64,000 nt of DNA from Lysobacter capsici (GCF_018732085.1 NZ_CP076103.1:2232001-2296000), one strand, 5' to 3'. Shown: positions 17,229 through 26,763, counted from the stretch's first letter. Notes: generated by a model from the letters alone, not told the origin. Numbers and translations are program-made.

Positions 17229-18572
17229 ATGCAATCCGATAACCTTTCTTCCATCCAAACCTCGCTGCGGGTCATTCCGCGCGACCAGCACAATGTCTCG
17301 CGCAAGGAGATCAGCCCCAACGCGTTACGGGTGCTGTACCGGCTGCGCGACAGCGGCTTCGGCGCCTATCTGGTCGGCGGCGCGGTGCGCGACATCCTGG
17401 TCGGCGGCCATCCCAAGGACTTCGACGTCGCCACCGACGCCACCCCCGAGCAGGTCAAGGGGCTGTTCCGCAACTGCCGCCTGATCGGCCGGCGCTTCCG
17501 CCTGGCCCATGTGGTCTACGGTCGCGAAATCATCGAGGTGGCCACGTTCCGCGCCAATATCGACGACGGCAGCGGCGACCGCGAGACCGACACCGGCGGC
17601 CGCCTGGTCCGCGACAACGTCTACGGCAGCATCGAGGACGACGCGGTCCGCCGCGACTTCACCGCCAACGCGCTGTATTACGCGGTCGAGGATTTCTCGG
17701 TGCGCGACTACGTCGGCGGCTTCGAGGACGTGCAGAACCGGCTGATGCGGCTGATCGGCGATCCGGTCACCCGCTACCGCGAGGACCCGGTGCGCATGCT
17801 GCGCGCGGTGCGCCTGGCGGCCAAGCTCGATTTCGAGATCGAAGCGGCCACCGCCGCGCCGATCCCGCAATTGGCGCCGTTGCTCGCCGAAGCCGCGCCG
17901 GCGCGATTGTTCGAGGAATGCCTGAAGCTGTTCCTGTCCGGGCATGCGGTGCAGAGCTTCCTCGGCCTGGAACGCTACGGCCTGCTCGGCGCCTTGTTGC
18001 CCGAAAGCGCCAAGGCGCTCAAGTCCAATCGCAGCGGCGCGCTGCGCCGGATGCTGCTGGAAGGGCTCAAGGGCACCGACACGCGCGTGGCCAACGACGA
18101 GCCGGTGTCGCCGGCGTTCCTGTTCGCGCTGCTGCTGTGGCCGGCGTATTGCCGCGAGCTCATGAGCCTGCAGGCGCAGGGCACGCACACGGTCGAGGCG
18201 CAGCGTCGCGCCGCCGACCGGGTCACCTTGCACCAGTTGTCGATGATCGCGCTGCCGCGCCGGTTCTCGCTGCCGATGCAGGAAATCTGGCTGCTGCAGT
18301 CGCGGTTCCAGCAGCGCCAGCGCAAGCGGGTGATGCGGCTGCTGTCGCACCCGCGTTTCCGCGCTGCGTTCGATTTCCTGTGCCTGCGCACGGCGGCGTC
18401 GGAAGAGCACATGGCCGATGTCGAATTCTGGTTCGAGGCGCAGCAGCATCCCGACGCGATCGCCCATCAGGAAGCGAACCTGCATTCGGAAGACGGCGAG
18501 GAGGGCGGCGACGAACGCGCGCCGCGCAAGCGCCGTCGCCGTCGTCGCGGCGCGCCGGTGGCCGAGGGTTGA
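17229..18572 (+). CDS. pcnB: Poly(A) polymerase I
   Basis: Adds 3' poly(A) tails to RNA and promotes decay in the cytosol. 447 residues. The nucleotidyltransferase signature is LVGGAVRDILVG (GG at 50-51) with the catalytic DFD at 64-66, then RRDFTANALYY and the RNA-binding region with REDPVRMLRAVRLAAKL. The C-terminus is a basic tail (APRKRRRRRRG) as in PcnB rather than CCA-adding enzymes. The ATG at 17229 (MQSDNLSSIQ) is chosen because the upstream frame crosses the tRNA region. Confidence 0.93.
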   Translation: MQSDNLSSIQTSLRVIPRDQHNVSRKEISPNALRVLYRLRDSGFGAYLVGGAVRDILVGGHPKDFDVATDATPEQVKGLFRNCRLIGRRFRLAHVVYGREIIEVATFRANIDDGSGDRETDTGGRLVRDNVYGSIEDDAVRRDFTANALYYAVEDFSVRDYVGGFEDVQNRLMRLIGDPVTRYREDPVRMLRAVRLAAKLDFEIEAATAAPIPQLAPLLAEAAPARLFEECLKLFLSGHAVQSFLGLERYGLLGALLPESAKALKSNRSGALRRMLLEGLKGTDTRVANDEPVSPAFLFALLLWPAYCRELMSLQAQGTHTVEAQRRAADRVTLHQLSMIALPRRFSLPMQEIWLLQSRFQQRQRKRVMRLLSHPRFRAAFDFLCLRTAASEEHMADVEFWFEAQQHPDAIAHQEANLHSEDGEEGGDERAPRKRRRRRRGAPVAEG

Positions 18573-18603
18573 GGCACAACCAGCGCAGTTGAAGAACGAA
18601 TGA

Positions 18604-18640
18604 CGGGTCTGCGTCCGCGACGCAGGCCCGACTGGTTTTT
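18604..18640 (+). terminator. Possible terminator after pcnB
   Basis: GGGTCTGCGT and ACGCAGGCCC pair (with a G-U) around CCGCG, followed after 6 nt by TTTTT. It lies 30 nt past the pcnB stop. Moderate candidate. Confidence 0.5.
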
Positions 18641-18774
18641 CTCGATCCCGTGGTCGTTCGCTCGCAACGTCGAGGGACATGCGGATGTCAGCGAATGCGG
18701 ATCGCCGCGCGCATCCTCAGCAACTTGCACCGCGATCTGTTCCTTCGATCCTTTCATTCGCGCATTCGCATTCA

Positions 18775-19293
18775 ATGTCCGCGTCCAACGCCATCACCAC
18801 CTACATCGGCCTGGGCAGCAACCTCGGCGACAGCGTCGCGGTGTTGCGCGCCGCGCTGCGCGCGCTCGACGGCCTGCCGCGGTCGCGATTGCTGCGCGCC
18901 TCGCGGCTGTACCGCACCCCCGCCTGGGGCGTGCGCGAGCAACCCGATTTCGTCAACGCAGTGGCGATGCTCGACACCGCGCTGCCGGCGCGCGAACTGC
19001 TGGCGGCGATGCTGGAAATCGAACGCGAGGCCGGACGCGCCCGCCGCGCCGACGGCAGCGATCGCTGGGGCCCGCGCACCCTGGATCTGGACCTGTTGCT
19101 GTACGGCGAGACGACGATCGACGAACCCGGCCTGCACGTGCCGCATCCGCATCTGCACGAACGCGCCTTCGCCCTGGTGCCGTTGCTGGAAATCGCTCCG
19201 GACGTGCGCATCGCCGGCGTGGGCGCGGCGAGCCAGGCGCTGGCGCGGATCGCCGCGGCCGAGATCGAGGCGCTGGTCGCGGTCGATAATTGA
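18775..19293 (+). CDS. folK: HPPK, 6-hydroxymethyl-7,8-dihydropterin pyrophosphokinase
   Basis: Transfers pyrophosphate from ATP to hydroxymethyl-dihydropterin in folate synthesis. 172 residues with YIGLGSNLGD at the N-terminus, the pterin/ATP site RWGPRTLDLDLLLYG and the VPHPHLHERAFALVPL segment. I use ATG 18775; an upstream in-frame ATG at 18679 would add 32 unconserved-looking residues. It is followed by panB 171 nt later, a frequent gammaproteobacterial order. Confidence 0.94.
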   Translation: MSASNAITTYIGLGSNLGDSVAVLRAALRALDGLPRSRLLRASRLYRTPAWGVREQPDFVNAVAMLDTALPARELLAAMLEIEREAGRARRADGSDRWGPRTLDLDLLLYGETTIDEPGLHVPHPHLHERAFALVPLLEIAPDVRIAGVGAASQALARIAAAEIEALVAVDN

Positions 19294-19464
19294 CCGATCT
19301 CGCGGCCGCGACGGCCGCGATCGTGTCGCGGCAAGGCGAAACAACCGTCGTCGCATGGCGAACCGACAGCGTTGCACGCGCGGCGCTGGCGGGGCGGAGC
19401 CAACCTGCTAAGTTATGGCGCCCACCCCAGAGCGTCCGTTCGCCACCGCTCGGACGAATCAACC

Positions 19465-20310
19465 ATGTACACCTCGGCCCCCACCGACGCGCAAGCCAAT
19501 GACAAGCGGGCTGCCAAAGCCTGGACCGTGCCCATGCTCGCCGACGCCAAGCGCGACGGCCGCAAGCTGGTGATGTTGACCGCGTACGACGCGAGTTTCG
19601 CCCGCACTATGGATACCGCGGGTATCGACCTTATCTTGGTCGGCGATTCGCTCGGTATGGTCTCGCAAGGCCACAACAGCACCTTGCCGGTGACGGTCGC
19701 CGACATGGCGTATCACACCGCCAGCGTCGCCCGCGGCCTGTCCAAGCCGCTGCTGATCGCCGATCTGCCGTTCCAGTCCGACGCCACGCCCGAGCGCGCG
19801 CTCGATGCGGCCACGCGGCTGCTGCAGGCCGGCGCGGCGATGGTCAAGCTCGAAGGCGCCGGGCACAAGCTCGAAGTGATCGAGTTCCTGGTCCAGCGCG
19901 AGATCCCGGTCTGCGCGCACCTGGGCCTGACCCCGCAGTCGGTGCTGCGCCTGGGCGGCTACAAATTGCAGGGCCGCGACGACGCCACCGCGGCCAAGCT
20001 GCGCGCCGATGCGCGCGCGGTCGCGCAGGCCGGCGCGGCGTTGCTGGTGCTCGAATGCGTGCCCACGCCGCTGGCCGCGGCGATCACCGCCGACCTGGAT
20101 ATCCCGACCGTCGGCATCGGCGCCGGCCCGCAATGCGACGGCCAGGTGCTGGTGCTGCACGACCTGCTCGGGATCAATTCGGGCCATCGCCGGCCCAAGT
20201 TCGTCAAGGATTTCCTGGTCGAAGGCGGCAGCGTCGAAGGCGCGTTCCGCGCCTATGCGGCGGCGGTGCGCGACGGCAGTTTCCCCGGCGAAGAGCACAG
20301 TTACGCCTGA
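19465..20310 (+). CDS. panB: 3-methyl-2-oxobutanoate hydroxymethyltransferase
   Basis: Makes ketopantoate from 2-oxoisovalerate and methylene-tetrahydrofolate, the first pantothenate step. 281 residues. The family sequences VMLTAYDASFARTMDTAGID, LVGDSLGMVSQGH, VKLEGAGHKLEVIEFLV, CAHLGLTPQS and the catalytic GIGAGPQCDGQVLVLHDLLG are all present. The ATG at 19465 follows a short leader; two upstream in-frame starts extend only into intergenic sequence. The folate step upstream (folK) and panC downstream fit. Confidence 0.96.
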   Translation: MYTSAPTDAQANDKRAAKAWTVPMLADAKRDGRKLVMLTAYDASFARTMDTAGIDLILVGDSLGMVSQGHNSTLPVTVADMAYHTASVARGLSKPLLIADLPFQSDATPERALDAATRLLQAGAAMVKLEGAGHKLEVIEFLVQREIPVCAHLGLTPQSVLRLGGYKLQGRDDATAAKLRADARAVAQAGAALLVLECVPTPLAAAITADLDIPTVGIGAGPQCDGQVLVLHDLLGINSGHRRPKFVKDFLVEGGSVEGAFRAYAAAVRDGSFPGEEHSYA

Positions 20311-20451
20311 GCCGGTTCGGTTGCGGCGCCTGCCCGGCGCGTCGCCGGGCGTGCGCCCGGCCGCGTCGTTTAAGATGCCGCGCACCTTCTCCAGCCGATG
20401 CCCGGGCCGCCGATGCGGCCGGCATCGAGCGCTTTGTTTCGAGGTAAACCC

Positions 20452-21303
20452 ATGATCGAGATCGTCAGCGACCTGGCCGCCTTGCGCGCGCGGGTCCAGG
20501 CCTGGACCCGCGAGGGCCTGCGCGTGGGCTTCGTGCCGACCATGGGCAATCTGCACGCCGGCCATCATTCGCTGATCGAACTGGCCCGCCGCCACGCCGA
20601 CCGCGTGGTCGCCAGCGTGTTCGTCAATCCGACCCAGTTCGGCCCGAACGAAGACTTCGCGCGCTACCCGCGCACGCCCGACGCCGACGCCGCCGGCCTG
20701 CAAGCCGCCGGTTGCGATGCGCTGTGGTTGCCGACGGTGGAGACGATGTATCCCTTCGGTGTCGACGGCACCGTGCAGATCCGCGTGCCGCGGGTGACCG
20801 AAACCCTGGAAGGCGCGCATCGTCCCGGCCATTTCGACGGCGTGGCGACGGTGGTCGCGCGCCTGTTCCATCAGGTCCGGCCCGATGTCGCGGTGTTCGG
20901 GCGCAAGGATTACCAGCAACTGGCGGTGATCCGTTATCTGGTGCGCGATCTGGCGTTCCCGATCGAGATCGTGGCCGCGCCGACCTTGCGCGAAAGCGAC
21001 GGCCTGGCGATGAGTTCGCGCAATCAATACCTGTCCGACAGCGAGCGCCCGCAGGCCGCGCAGATCCAGCAATGCCTGCAATGGATGCGCGAGGCCTCGC
21101 GCGCCGGCGATGCGCGCGAAGCGGTCGAGGCGCAGGCCGTCGCGCGCCTCACTCAGGCCGGTTTCGCGGTCGATTACGCCGTCGTGCGCGCGCCCGACCT
21201 GAGCCTGCCCGAGGCCGGCGCCGACGGCACGGCGCGGGTGGCCCTGATCGCGGCCCGGCTCGGCCGCACCCGCCTGATCGACAACCTTGAATTCGAGCTG
21301 TGA
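20452..21303 (+). CDS. panC: Pantothenate synthetase
   Basis: Joins pantoate and beta-alanine using ATP to form pantothenate. 283 residues with the adenylyl-transfer motifs GFVPTMGNLHAGHHSLI (HxGH), FVNPTQFGPNEDFARYPR, VFGRKDYQQLAVI and the KMSKS-like SSRNQYLS. GAGG at 20441 lies 7 nt before the ATG. It follows panB by 141 nt and precedes panD by 169 nt. Confidence 0.96.
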   Translation: MIEIVSDLAALRARVQAWTREGLRVGFVPTMGNLHAGHHSLIELARRHADRVVASVFVNPTQFGPNEDFARYPRTPDADAAGLQAAGCDALWLPTVETMYPFGVDGTVQIRVPRVTETLEGAHRPGHFDGVATVVARLFHQVRPDVAVFGRKDYQQLAVIRYLVRDLAFPIEIVAAPTLRESDGLAMSSRNQYLSDSERPQAAQIQQCLQWMREASRAGDAREAVEAQAVARLTQAGFAVDYAVVRAPDLSLPEAGADGTARVALIAARLGRTRLIDNLEFEL

Positions 21304-21472
21304 CGGCCGCACGAACGGGGCGAGCGGCTGCTGAATCCGGGTCGAACCCGCAGCGCTGAACGGGAAAGCTCCGTTCCGCCAGGCACGCCCCCGGCCCATG
21401 TTGCAGCGCGCCATGCGCTGCTAGACTTCAGCTCTTTCGCGCCCGCGCGTCTGCGGACGGAGTAACCCGACC

Positions 21473-21853
21473 ATGCAACTGAACCTGCTCAAGGCCAAGA
21501 TCCACCGCGCCACCGTGACCCACGCCGAGCTTCATTACGAAGGCTCCTGCGCGATCGACGGCCGTCTGCTCGATATCTCGGGCATTCGCGAGTACGAGAT
21601 GGTCCACATCTACAACATCAACAGCGGCCACCGCTTCTCCACCTACGCCATCCGCGGCGAAGAGGGCAGCGGGGTGATCTCGGTCAACGGCGCGGCCGCG
21701 CACAAGGCGCAGCCGGGCGATCTGGTGATCATCTGCGCGTACGGCATCTGCGACGAGGCCGAAGCGGCCAAGTACAAGCCGACGCTGGTCTACGTGGATC
21801 GCAACAACCAGCTCACCCACACCAACACCTCGATGCCGGCCCAGGCCGCCTGA
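21473..21853 (+). CDS. panD: Aspartate 1-decarboxylase
   Basis: Supplies beta-alanine for PanC. 126 residues, pyruvoyl enzyme made by self-cleavage between Gly24 and Ser25 (HYEGSCAIDG). The family segments IREYEMVHIYNINSG and NGAAAHKAQPGDLVIICAYG are clear. No panM/panZ maturation factor is visible in the window. A TAGACT at 21422-21427 with a TTGCAG 15 bp upstream is a weak own promoter. Confidence 0.96.
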   Translation: MQLNLLKAKIHRATVTHAELHYEGSCAIDGRLLDISGIREYEMVHIYNINSGHRFSTYAIRGEEGSGVISVNGAAAHKAQPGDLVIICAYGICDEAEAAKYKPTLVYVDRNNQLTHTNTSMPAQAA

Positions 21854-21895
21854 GTCCGATCGCCCGAGCGCCAACCCCTTGAGAGCCGCCCCCCG

Positions 21896-23407
21896 ATGAG
21901 CGATGACGTCCGACTTCACGAGCTGCGCGCCGAGGTCGGGCGCGTCGTCGTCACCCCGCTAGCGCAACTGATCGCAACCGATCCGTCGCGCGCGGCGGAT
22001 TTCGCGCTTCAGGTCGGCCCGCTCTACGCCAGTTTCGCGCGTCAGCATTACGATCGCGACGCGCTGAGCTGGTTGCGCAAGGCCGCCGAAGCCGCCGGCA
22101 GCGTCCAGCGCCTGCGCGCGCTGTTCGACGGCGAAATCGTCAACGTCACCGAAGGCCGCCCGGCGCTGCATACCGCGCTGCGCGGCGATCTGTCGTCGAC
22201 CCAGATCGCGCGCGACGCGCACCAGCAGGCCCTGGGCGCGCGCAAGCAGATGCGCGAAGTGATCGAACGGCTGAGCGCGAGCGAAGTCACCGACATCGTC
22301 AGCGTCGGCATCGGCGGGTCCGACCTGGGCCCGCGCCTGGCCGTGGATGCGCTCAGCGGCGCCACGCCGGGCCGGTTCCGCGTGCATTTCCTGTCCAACG
22401 TCGACGGCCACGCCGCCCAGCGCACCCTGGCCGGGCTCGACCCCAAGCGCACCGCCGCGCTGTTGATCTCCAAGACCTTCGGCACCCAGGAAACCCTGCT
22501 CAACGGCGGCATCCTGCGCGACTGGCTCGGCGACGACTCGCGCCTGTACGCGATCAGCGCCAACGTCGAGCGCGCCGCGAGCGCGTTCAATATTCCCGAC
22601 GAACGCATCCTGCCGATGTGGGACTGGGTCGGCGGCCGCTATTCGCTGTGGTCGGCGGTTGGTTTGCCGATCGCGCTGGCGATCGGCATGGACGCGTTCG
22701 AAGATTTCCTCGCCGGCGCGGCGCAGATGGACGCGCACGTGCTGGAAACGCCGCTGGAGCGCAATCTCGCCGCGTGGCACGCACTGACCGCGATCTGGAA
22801 CCGCAACGGCCTGGGTTACGCGACACAAGCCGTGTTGGCTTACGACGACCGCCTGAAACTGCTGTCGAATTATCTGCAGCAGCTGGTGATGGAGAGCCTG
22901 GGCAAGTCGGTGCGTCTGGACGGCTCGCCGGTGGTCGGCGACACCGTGCCGGTGTGGTGGGGCGGCGTGGGCACCGATACCCAGCACAGCTTCTTCCAGG
23001 CGCTGCACCAGGGCACCTCGATCATTCCGGCCGACTTCATCGGGGTGATCCATTCCGATGCGCCGTACCCGCAGAACCATCGCGCGCTGCACGCCAATCT
23101 GCTCGCGCAGACCGAAGCCTTCGCCAACGGCCAGCGCAGCGACGACCCGCACCGCGCCTACGCCGGCGGCCGTCCGAGCACGACGATCCTGCTCGATTCG
23201 CTGACCCCGCAATCGCTCGGCGCGCTGCTGGCGATGTACGAACACAGCGTGTATCTGCAGTCGGTGTTCTGGGGCATCAACGCCTTCGATCAGTTCGGCG
23301 TGGAACTCGGCAAGCAGGTCGCCAGCACCTTGCTGCCGGCGCTGGCCGGCGAGGCGCAGGCCGACGATCCTGTGACGCGCGAGTTGTTGCGCAAGTTGCG
23401 CGGCTGA
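21896..23407 (+). CDS. pgi: Glucose-6-phosphate isomerase
   Basis: Interconverts glucose-6-phosphate and fructose-6-phosphate in the cytosol. 503 residues, somewhat short against E. coli's 549, as in many Xanthomonads. The phosphosugar-binding motif VSVGIGGSDLGPRL, TFGTQETLLN, MWDWVGGRYSLWSAVGLPIA and the C-terminal QFGVELGKQVA are all visible. It starts 42 nt after panD; whether it shares the transcript is not decided by sequence. Confidence 0.96.
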   Translation: MSDDVRLHELRAEVGRVVVTPLAQLIATDPSRAADFALQVGPLYASFARQHYDRDALSWLRKAAEAAGSVQRLRALFDGEIVNVTEGRPALHTALRGDLSSTQIARDAHQQALGARKQMREVIERLSASEVTDIVSVGIGGSDLGPRLAVDALSGATPGRFRVHFLSNVDGHAAQRTLAGLDPKRTAALLISKTFGTQETLLNGGILRDWLGDDSRLYAISANVERAASAFNIPDERILPMWDWVGGRYSLWSAVGLPIALAIGMDAFEDFLAGAAQMDAHVLETPLERNLAAWHALTAIWNRNGLGYATQAVLAYDDRLKLLSNYLQQLVMESLGKSVRLDGSPVVGDTVPVWWGGVGTDTQHSFFQALHQGTSIIPADFIGVIHSDAPYPQNHRALHANLLAQTEAFANGQRSDDPHRAYAGGRPSTTILLDSLTPQSLGALLAMYEHSVYLQSVFWGINAFDQFGVELGKQVASTLLPALAGEAQADDPVTRELLRKLRG

Positions 23408-23434
23408 GCGCACTGCGCGGTCGCAGCTTCAATC

Positions 23435-23462
23435 GAACGGTGCCGCGGCACCGTTCGTGTTT
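23435..23462 (+). terminator. Terminator after pgi
   Basis: GAACGGTGCC-GC-GGCACCGTTC, a perfect 22 bp palindrome 27 nt past the stop, followed by GTGTTTT. Confidence 0.75.
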
Positions 23463-23505
23463 TCGCGAGCCGGTTGAATGAGCATGAATGCATGAGCGCG
23501 ACGGC

Positions 23506-23883
23506 ATGAACCTCCGATTCGATCATTTCGTCCTGACCGTGGCCTCGATCGAGGCGACCTGCGCGTTTTACCGGGACGCGCTGGATGCGCGCGTCGTGGA
23601 GTTCAAGGGCGGACGCAAAGCGCTGGACTTCGGCGGCTGGAAGATCAACCTGCACCGGCTCGGCCATGAATTCGAGCCCAAGGCGGCGACACCGACCGGC
23701 GGCAGCGGCGATTTCTGCGTGATCAGCGACGAGCCCCTGGACGAATTGATCGCGCGGCTGGGCGAGTTGGGTATCGCCATCGAAGACGGTCCGGTGGCGC
23801 GCACCGGTGCCCGCGGTCCGATCGTATCGGTGTATTTCCGCGATCCCGATGGGAATCTGGTCGAGGTCGCGAATCCGGCCTGA
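23506..23883 (+). CDS. VOC (glyoxalase/bleomycin-resistance) family protein
   Basis: A single vicinal-oxygen-chelate domain of 125 residues, substrate unknown. The opening MNLRFDHFVLTVASIEATCA gives the first metal-type His (H in FDHF), and the C-terminal SVYFRDPDGNLVEVANP gives the Glu. A second beta-alpha-beta module has WKINLHRLG. An in-frame ATG at 23488 would add six residues; I prefer 23506 because the motif normally starts right at the terminus. It is preceded by the pgi terminator, so likely transcribed alone. Confidence 0.85.
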   Translation: MNLRFDHFVLTVASIEATCAFYRDALDARVVEFKGGRKALDFGGWKINLHRLGHEFEPKAATPTGGSGDFCVISDEPLDELIARLGELGIAIEDGPVARTGARGPIVSVYFRDPDGNLVEVANPA

Positions 23884-23947
23884 GCGATTCATCCAGTCGC
23901 CGGAAGATTCCGAGGATCGCGAAGCTAGCCGCGCGAGCCGCGAAGTC

Positions 23948-24040
23948 TTTTGTGGGAGGGGCTTGAGCCCCGACGCTTTTCGTTCCGATCGCGGTGACCA
24001 GATCGAAAGGCGTCGGGGCTCAAGCCCCTCCCACAAAACA
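23948..24040. repeat. REP pair, TGTGGGAGGGGCTTGAGCCC type
   Basis: TTTTGTGGGAGGGGCTTGAG at 23948 and its inverted partner ending ~24040 form a head-to-head pair. Core hairpin GGGGCTTGAGCCCC. Same family as the tandem elements at 15.1-15.5 kb. It lies between convergent VOC and queG ends. Confidence 0.9.
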
Positions 24041-24119
24041 CCTCGTTGTTTCGACGCGATCGGCCGATCGTCGCGCGCGGCGATCGGCCGACGACATCGC
24101 CCTCAACTCAATCGGCCAG

Positions 24120-25223
24120 TCACGCCGCGCCGTGCCGCGCCAACGCCCATGCGACATGCTCGCGCACCACCTCGCTCGCATGCTCGCTGCGCGTGCGCAG
24201 CGCGGCGATCACCTCCGGCGTGGCCGGCGCATTGCCCAGCGCCACCGCGATATTGCGCAGCCAGCGTTCGTGCCCGCTGCGGCGGATCGCCGAGCCTTCG
24301 GTGCGTTGCAGGAATTGCGCTTCGTCCCAGGCGAACAACTGGCTCAGGCTGGCGCGGTCGAGGTCGTTGCGGGCGCGGAAATCCGGCTCGTCGGTGCGCT
24401 GGGCGAACTTGTTCCAGGGGCAGACCAACTGGCAGTCGTCGCAACCGAAGATGCGGTTGCCGATCGCCGGGCGCAGTTCGATCGGGATCGCGCCTTCGTG
24501 TTCGATGGTGAGATAGGCGATGCAGCGGCGCGCGTCGAGCCGATGCGGGGCGATGATCGCCTGGGTCGGGCAGATGTCGATGCAGCGCGTGCAGGTGCCG
24601 CAATGCGCGGTCGCCGGCATGTCCACCGGCAGCGGCAGGTCGACGTAGATTTCGCCGAGGAAGAACCACGAGCCGCCGTCCTTGTCGATCAGGCAGGTGT
24701 GCTTGCCGATCCAGCCCAGCCCGGCGTTGCGCGCCAATGCGCGTTCCAGCACCGGCGCGGAATCGACGAACACGCGGTGGCCGAACGGGCCGACCACTTC
24801 GGCCAGGCGCTCGGCCAGCCGTTGCAGGCGCTGGCGCATCAGCTTGTGGTAGTCGCGACCCAGCGCGTAACGCGCGACGTAGGCGCGTTCGCCGTCGGCC
24901 AGGGTGATCCAGGCGTCCTCGTCGTCGCGGCGGCCGTAGTCCAGGCCGACCGAAATCACCCGCACCGTGCCCGGCAGCAGATCGTTCGGACGCGCGCGCA
25001 GTTCGCCGTGGCGGGCCATCCAGTCCATCGAACCGTGCAGACCCTGCGCCAGCCAGTCGAGCAGATGCGCTTCGTCCTGGGCCAGTTCGATCCCGGAAAT
25101 GCCGCAGCGCTGAAAGCCGAACTCGCGCGCGATCGCGCGGATGCGCGCGGCCAGCGCGACGTAGTCGGGCGCGGCCGGGACAGGCGCATCGGGTGGGGCG
25201 GGGCGGGCGGTTGGCGGGGTCAC
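24120..25223 (-). CDS. queG: Epoxyqueuosine reductase
   Basis: Last step of queuosine synthesis: reduces epoxyqueuosine in tRNA to queuosine with cobalamin and Fe-S clusters. 367 residues from the chosen GTG (E. coli 379). Two 4Fe-4S motifs are visible, CGTCTRCIDICP and CDDCQLVCPWN, plus VDSAPVLERALARNAGLGWI and a C-terminal HEAT-like region (WLRNIAVALGNAPATPEVIAA). In-frame ATG starts at 25250 and 25274 would overlap nnr; a TATACT at 25233-25238 would place transcription start about 5 nt before the GTG. Start uncertain, identity firm. Confidence 0.93.
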   Translation of the reverse strand: MTPPTARPAPPDAPVPAAPDYVALAARIRAIAREFGFQRCGISGIELAQDEAHLLDWLAQGLHGSMDWMARHGELRARPNDLLPGTVRVISVGLDYGRRDDEDAWITLADGERAYVARYALGRDYHKLMRQRLQRLAERLAEVVGPFGHRVFVDSAPVLERALARNAGLGWIGKHTCLIDKDGGSWFFLGEIYVDLPLPVDMPATAHCGTCTRCIDICPTQAIIAPHRLDARRCIAYLTIEHEGAIPIELRPAIGNRIFGCDDCQLVCPWNKFAQRTDEPDFRARNDLDRASLSQLFAWDEAQFLQRTEGSAIRRSGHERWLRNIAVALGNAPATPEVIAALRTRSEHASEVVREHVAWALARHGAA

Positions 25224-25232
25224 GATGCGGCA

Positions 25233-25242
25233 AGTATAGAAT
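25233..25242. promoter_or_regulatory. Overlapping divergent -10 elements for queG and nnr
   Basis: One 10 bp stretch, AGTATAGAAT on plus, reads TATACT toward queG and TAGAAT toward nnr. The start codons (GTG 25223 and ATG 25249) are only 25 bp apart, so both mRNAs would be almost leaderless. No clear -35 on either side. Confidence 0.5.
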
Positions 25243-25248
25243 CGACCC

Positions 25249-26763
25249 ATGTCTGCGACCGCTGAAACTTCCACGCCCGCGCCGCCGCGCGGCCTGTTCG
25301 ACGCGGCCGGGCTGCGCGCGATCGAAACCGCGGCCGCGGCCGAACTGGGCGACCGCTACGCGCTGATGCGCCGCGCCGGCGAAGCGGCCTGGCGCGAATT
25401 GCTCAATCACTGGACCCGCGCCTTCCATCTGCTGGTCGTGTGCGGCCCCGGCAACAACGGCGGCGACGGCTACGTGCTGGCCACCCATGCGCTGTTGTCC
25501 GGGCGCCAGGCGACGGTGGTGCGATTGCGCGACCACGCGCCGCGCGGCGAACTCGCCCAGCGCGCGGCGGCGGCGTATGCGGCGGCCGGCGGCAGCACGC
25601 TCGAATTCGACGGCGAACTGCCCAAGGCCGATGTGATCGTCGACGCGCTGTTCGGCATCGGCCTGTCGCGCGCGCCCGACGCCGCGGCTTCGGCACTGAT
25701 CGAAGCGATCAACGCGCACGCCGCGCCGGTGCTCGCGCTGGACGCGCCCAGCGGTGTCGATGCCGATCGCGGTTACGCCTATCCGTCGGCGATCCTCGCC
25801 CAGCGCACGCTCGAATTCATTGCGCCCAAAGCCGGCTTGGTGACTGGCGCGGCGCTCGATCATGCCGGCGTGTTGGCGCTGGCGAACCTGGACTTGCCGC
25901 AAACGCTGTATCACACCCCGCCGGTTGCCGAACTGCTGCGCGCCGAGGATCTGCCGCGCTGGTTGCAACCGCGCCGACGCGACAGTCACAAAGGGCGCAA
26001 CGGCCGAGTACTGTGCATCGGCGGCGATCACGGCCACGGCGGTGCGCTGTTGCTGTGCGCGCAGGCCGCGTTGCGCAGCGGTGCGGGCCTGCTCGATGCG
26101 GCGACGCGGTCGGCGCATGTCGCGCCGATGCTGACGCGTCTGCCCGAGGCGATGCCGCGCGCGATCGAGCACGCCGACGAATTGAAGGCCGCGATCGACA
26201 GCGCGAGCGTGATCGCGATCGGTCCCGGCCTGGGCCAGGAAACCTGGGGAAAACAGCTGTTCGAGCGCGCGATCGCCAGCGCGAAACCGCTGCTGCTCGA
26301 CGCCGATGCGCTCAATCTGCTCGCCGCCGATCCGCAGCCGTTGCCGGCCGATTGCATCCTCACGCCGCATCCGGGCGAAGCCGCGCGATTGCTCGGCAGC
26401 GACAGCGCGCGCGTGCAGGCCGATCGTTTCGCCGCGGTGCGCGCCTTGGTCGAACGTTATCGCTGCGTGGTCGTGCTCAAGGGCGCCGGCACTTTGGTCG
26501 CGGCGCATGGACGCGGCGTGCAGGTGATCGGCGCGGGCAATCCCGGCATGGCGGTCGGCGGCATGGGCGATGTGCTCAGCGGCGTGATCGCGGCGTTGCA
26601 CGCGCAAGGTCTCGATGCCTTCGACGCGGCCTGCGCCGGCGCGTTGCTGCATTCGGTGGCCGGCGACGAGGCCGCGCGCGAAGGCGGCGAACGCGGCCTG
26701 TTGCCCAGCGATCTGATGCCGTGGCTGCGACGCCGCGCCAATCCCGTCAACGGCGCGCGTTGA
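25249..26763 (+). CDS. nnr: Bifunctional NAD(P)HX epimerase/dehydratase
   Basis: Repairs damaged hydrated NADH/NADPH: an N-terminal YjeF_N epimerase domain (about 15-215, with CGPGNNGGDGYVLA and VDALFGIGL) and a C-terminal ribokinase-like ADP-dependent dehydratase (about 235-500, with GRNGRVLCIGGDHGHGGA and the catalytic GNPGMAVGGMGDVLSG). 504 residues, standard length. It is followed by tsaE 19 nt after the stop, the same order as E. coli yjeF (nnr)-tsaE-amiB-mutL. Confidence 0.95.
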   Translation: MSATAETSTPAPPRGLFDAAGLRAIETAAAAELGDRYALMRRAGEAAWRELLNHWTRAFHLLVVCGPGNNGGDGYVLATHALLSGRQATVVRLRDHAPRGELAQRAAAAYAAAGGSTLEFDGELPKADVIVDALFGIGLSRAPDAAASALIEAINAHAAPVLALDAPSGVDADRGYAYPSAILAQRTLEFIAPKAGLVTGAALDHAGVLALANLDLPQTLYHTPPVAELLRAEDLPRWLQPRRRDSHKGRNGRVLCIGGDHGHGGALLLCAQAALRSGAGLLDAATRSAHVAPMLTRLPEAMPRAIEHADELKAAIDSASVIAIGPGLGQETWGKQLFERAIASAKPLLLDADALNLLAADPQPLPADCILTPHPGEAARLLGSDSARVQADRFAAVRALVERYRCVVVLKGAGTLVAAHGRGVQVIGAGNPGMAVGGMGDVLSGVIAALHAQGLDAFDAACAGALLHSVAGDEAAREGGERGLLPSDLMPWLRRRANPVNGAR

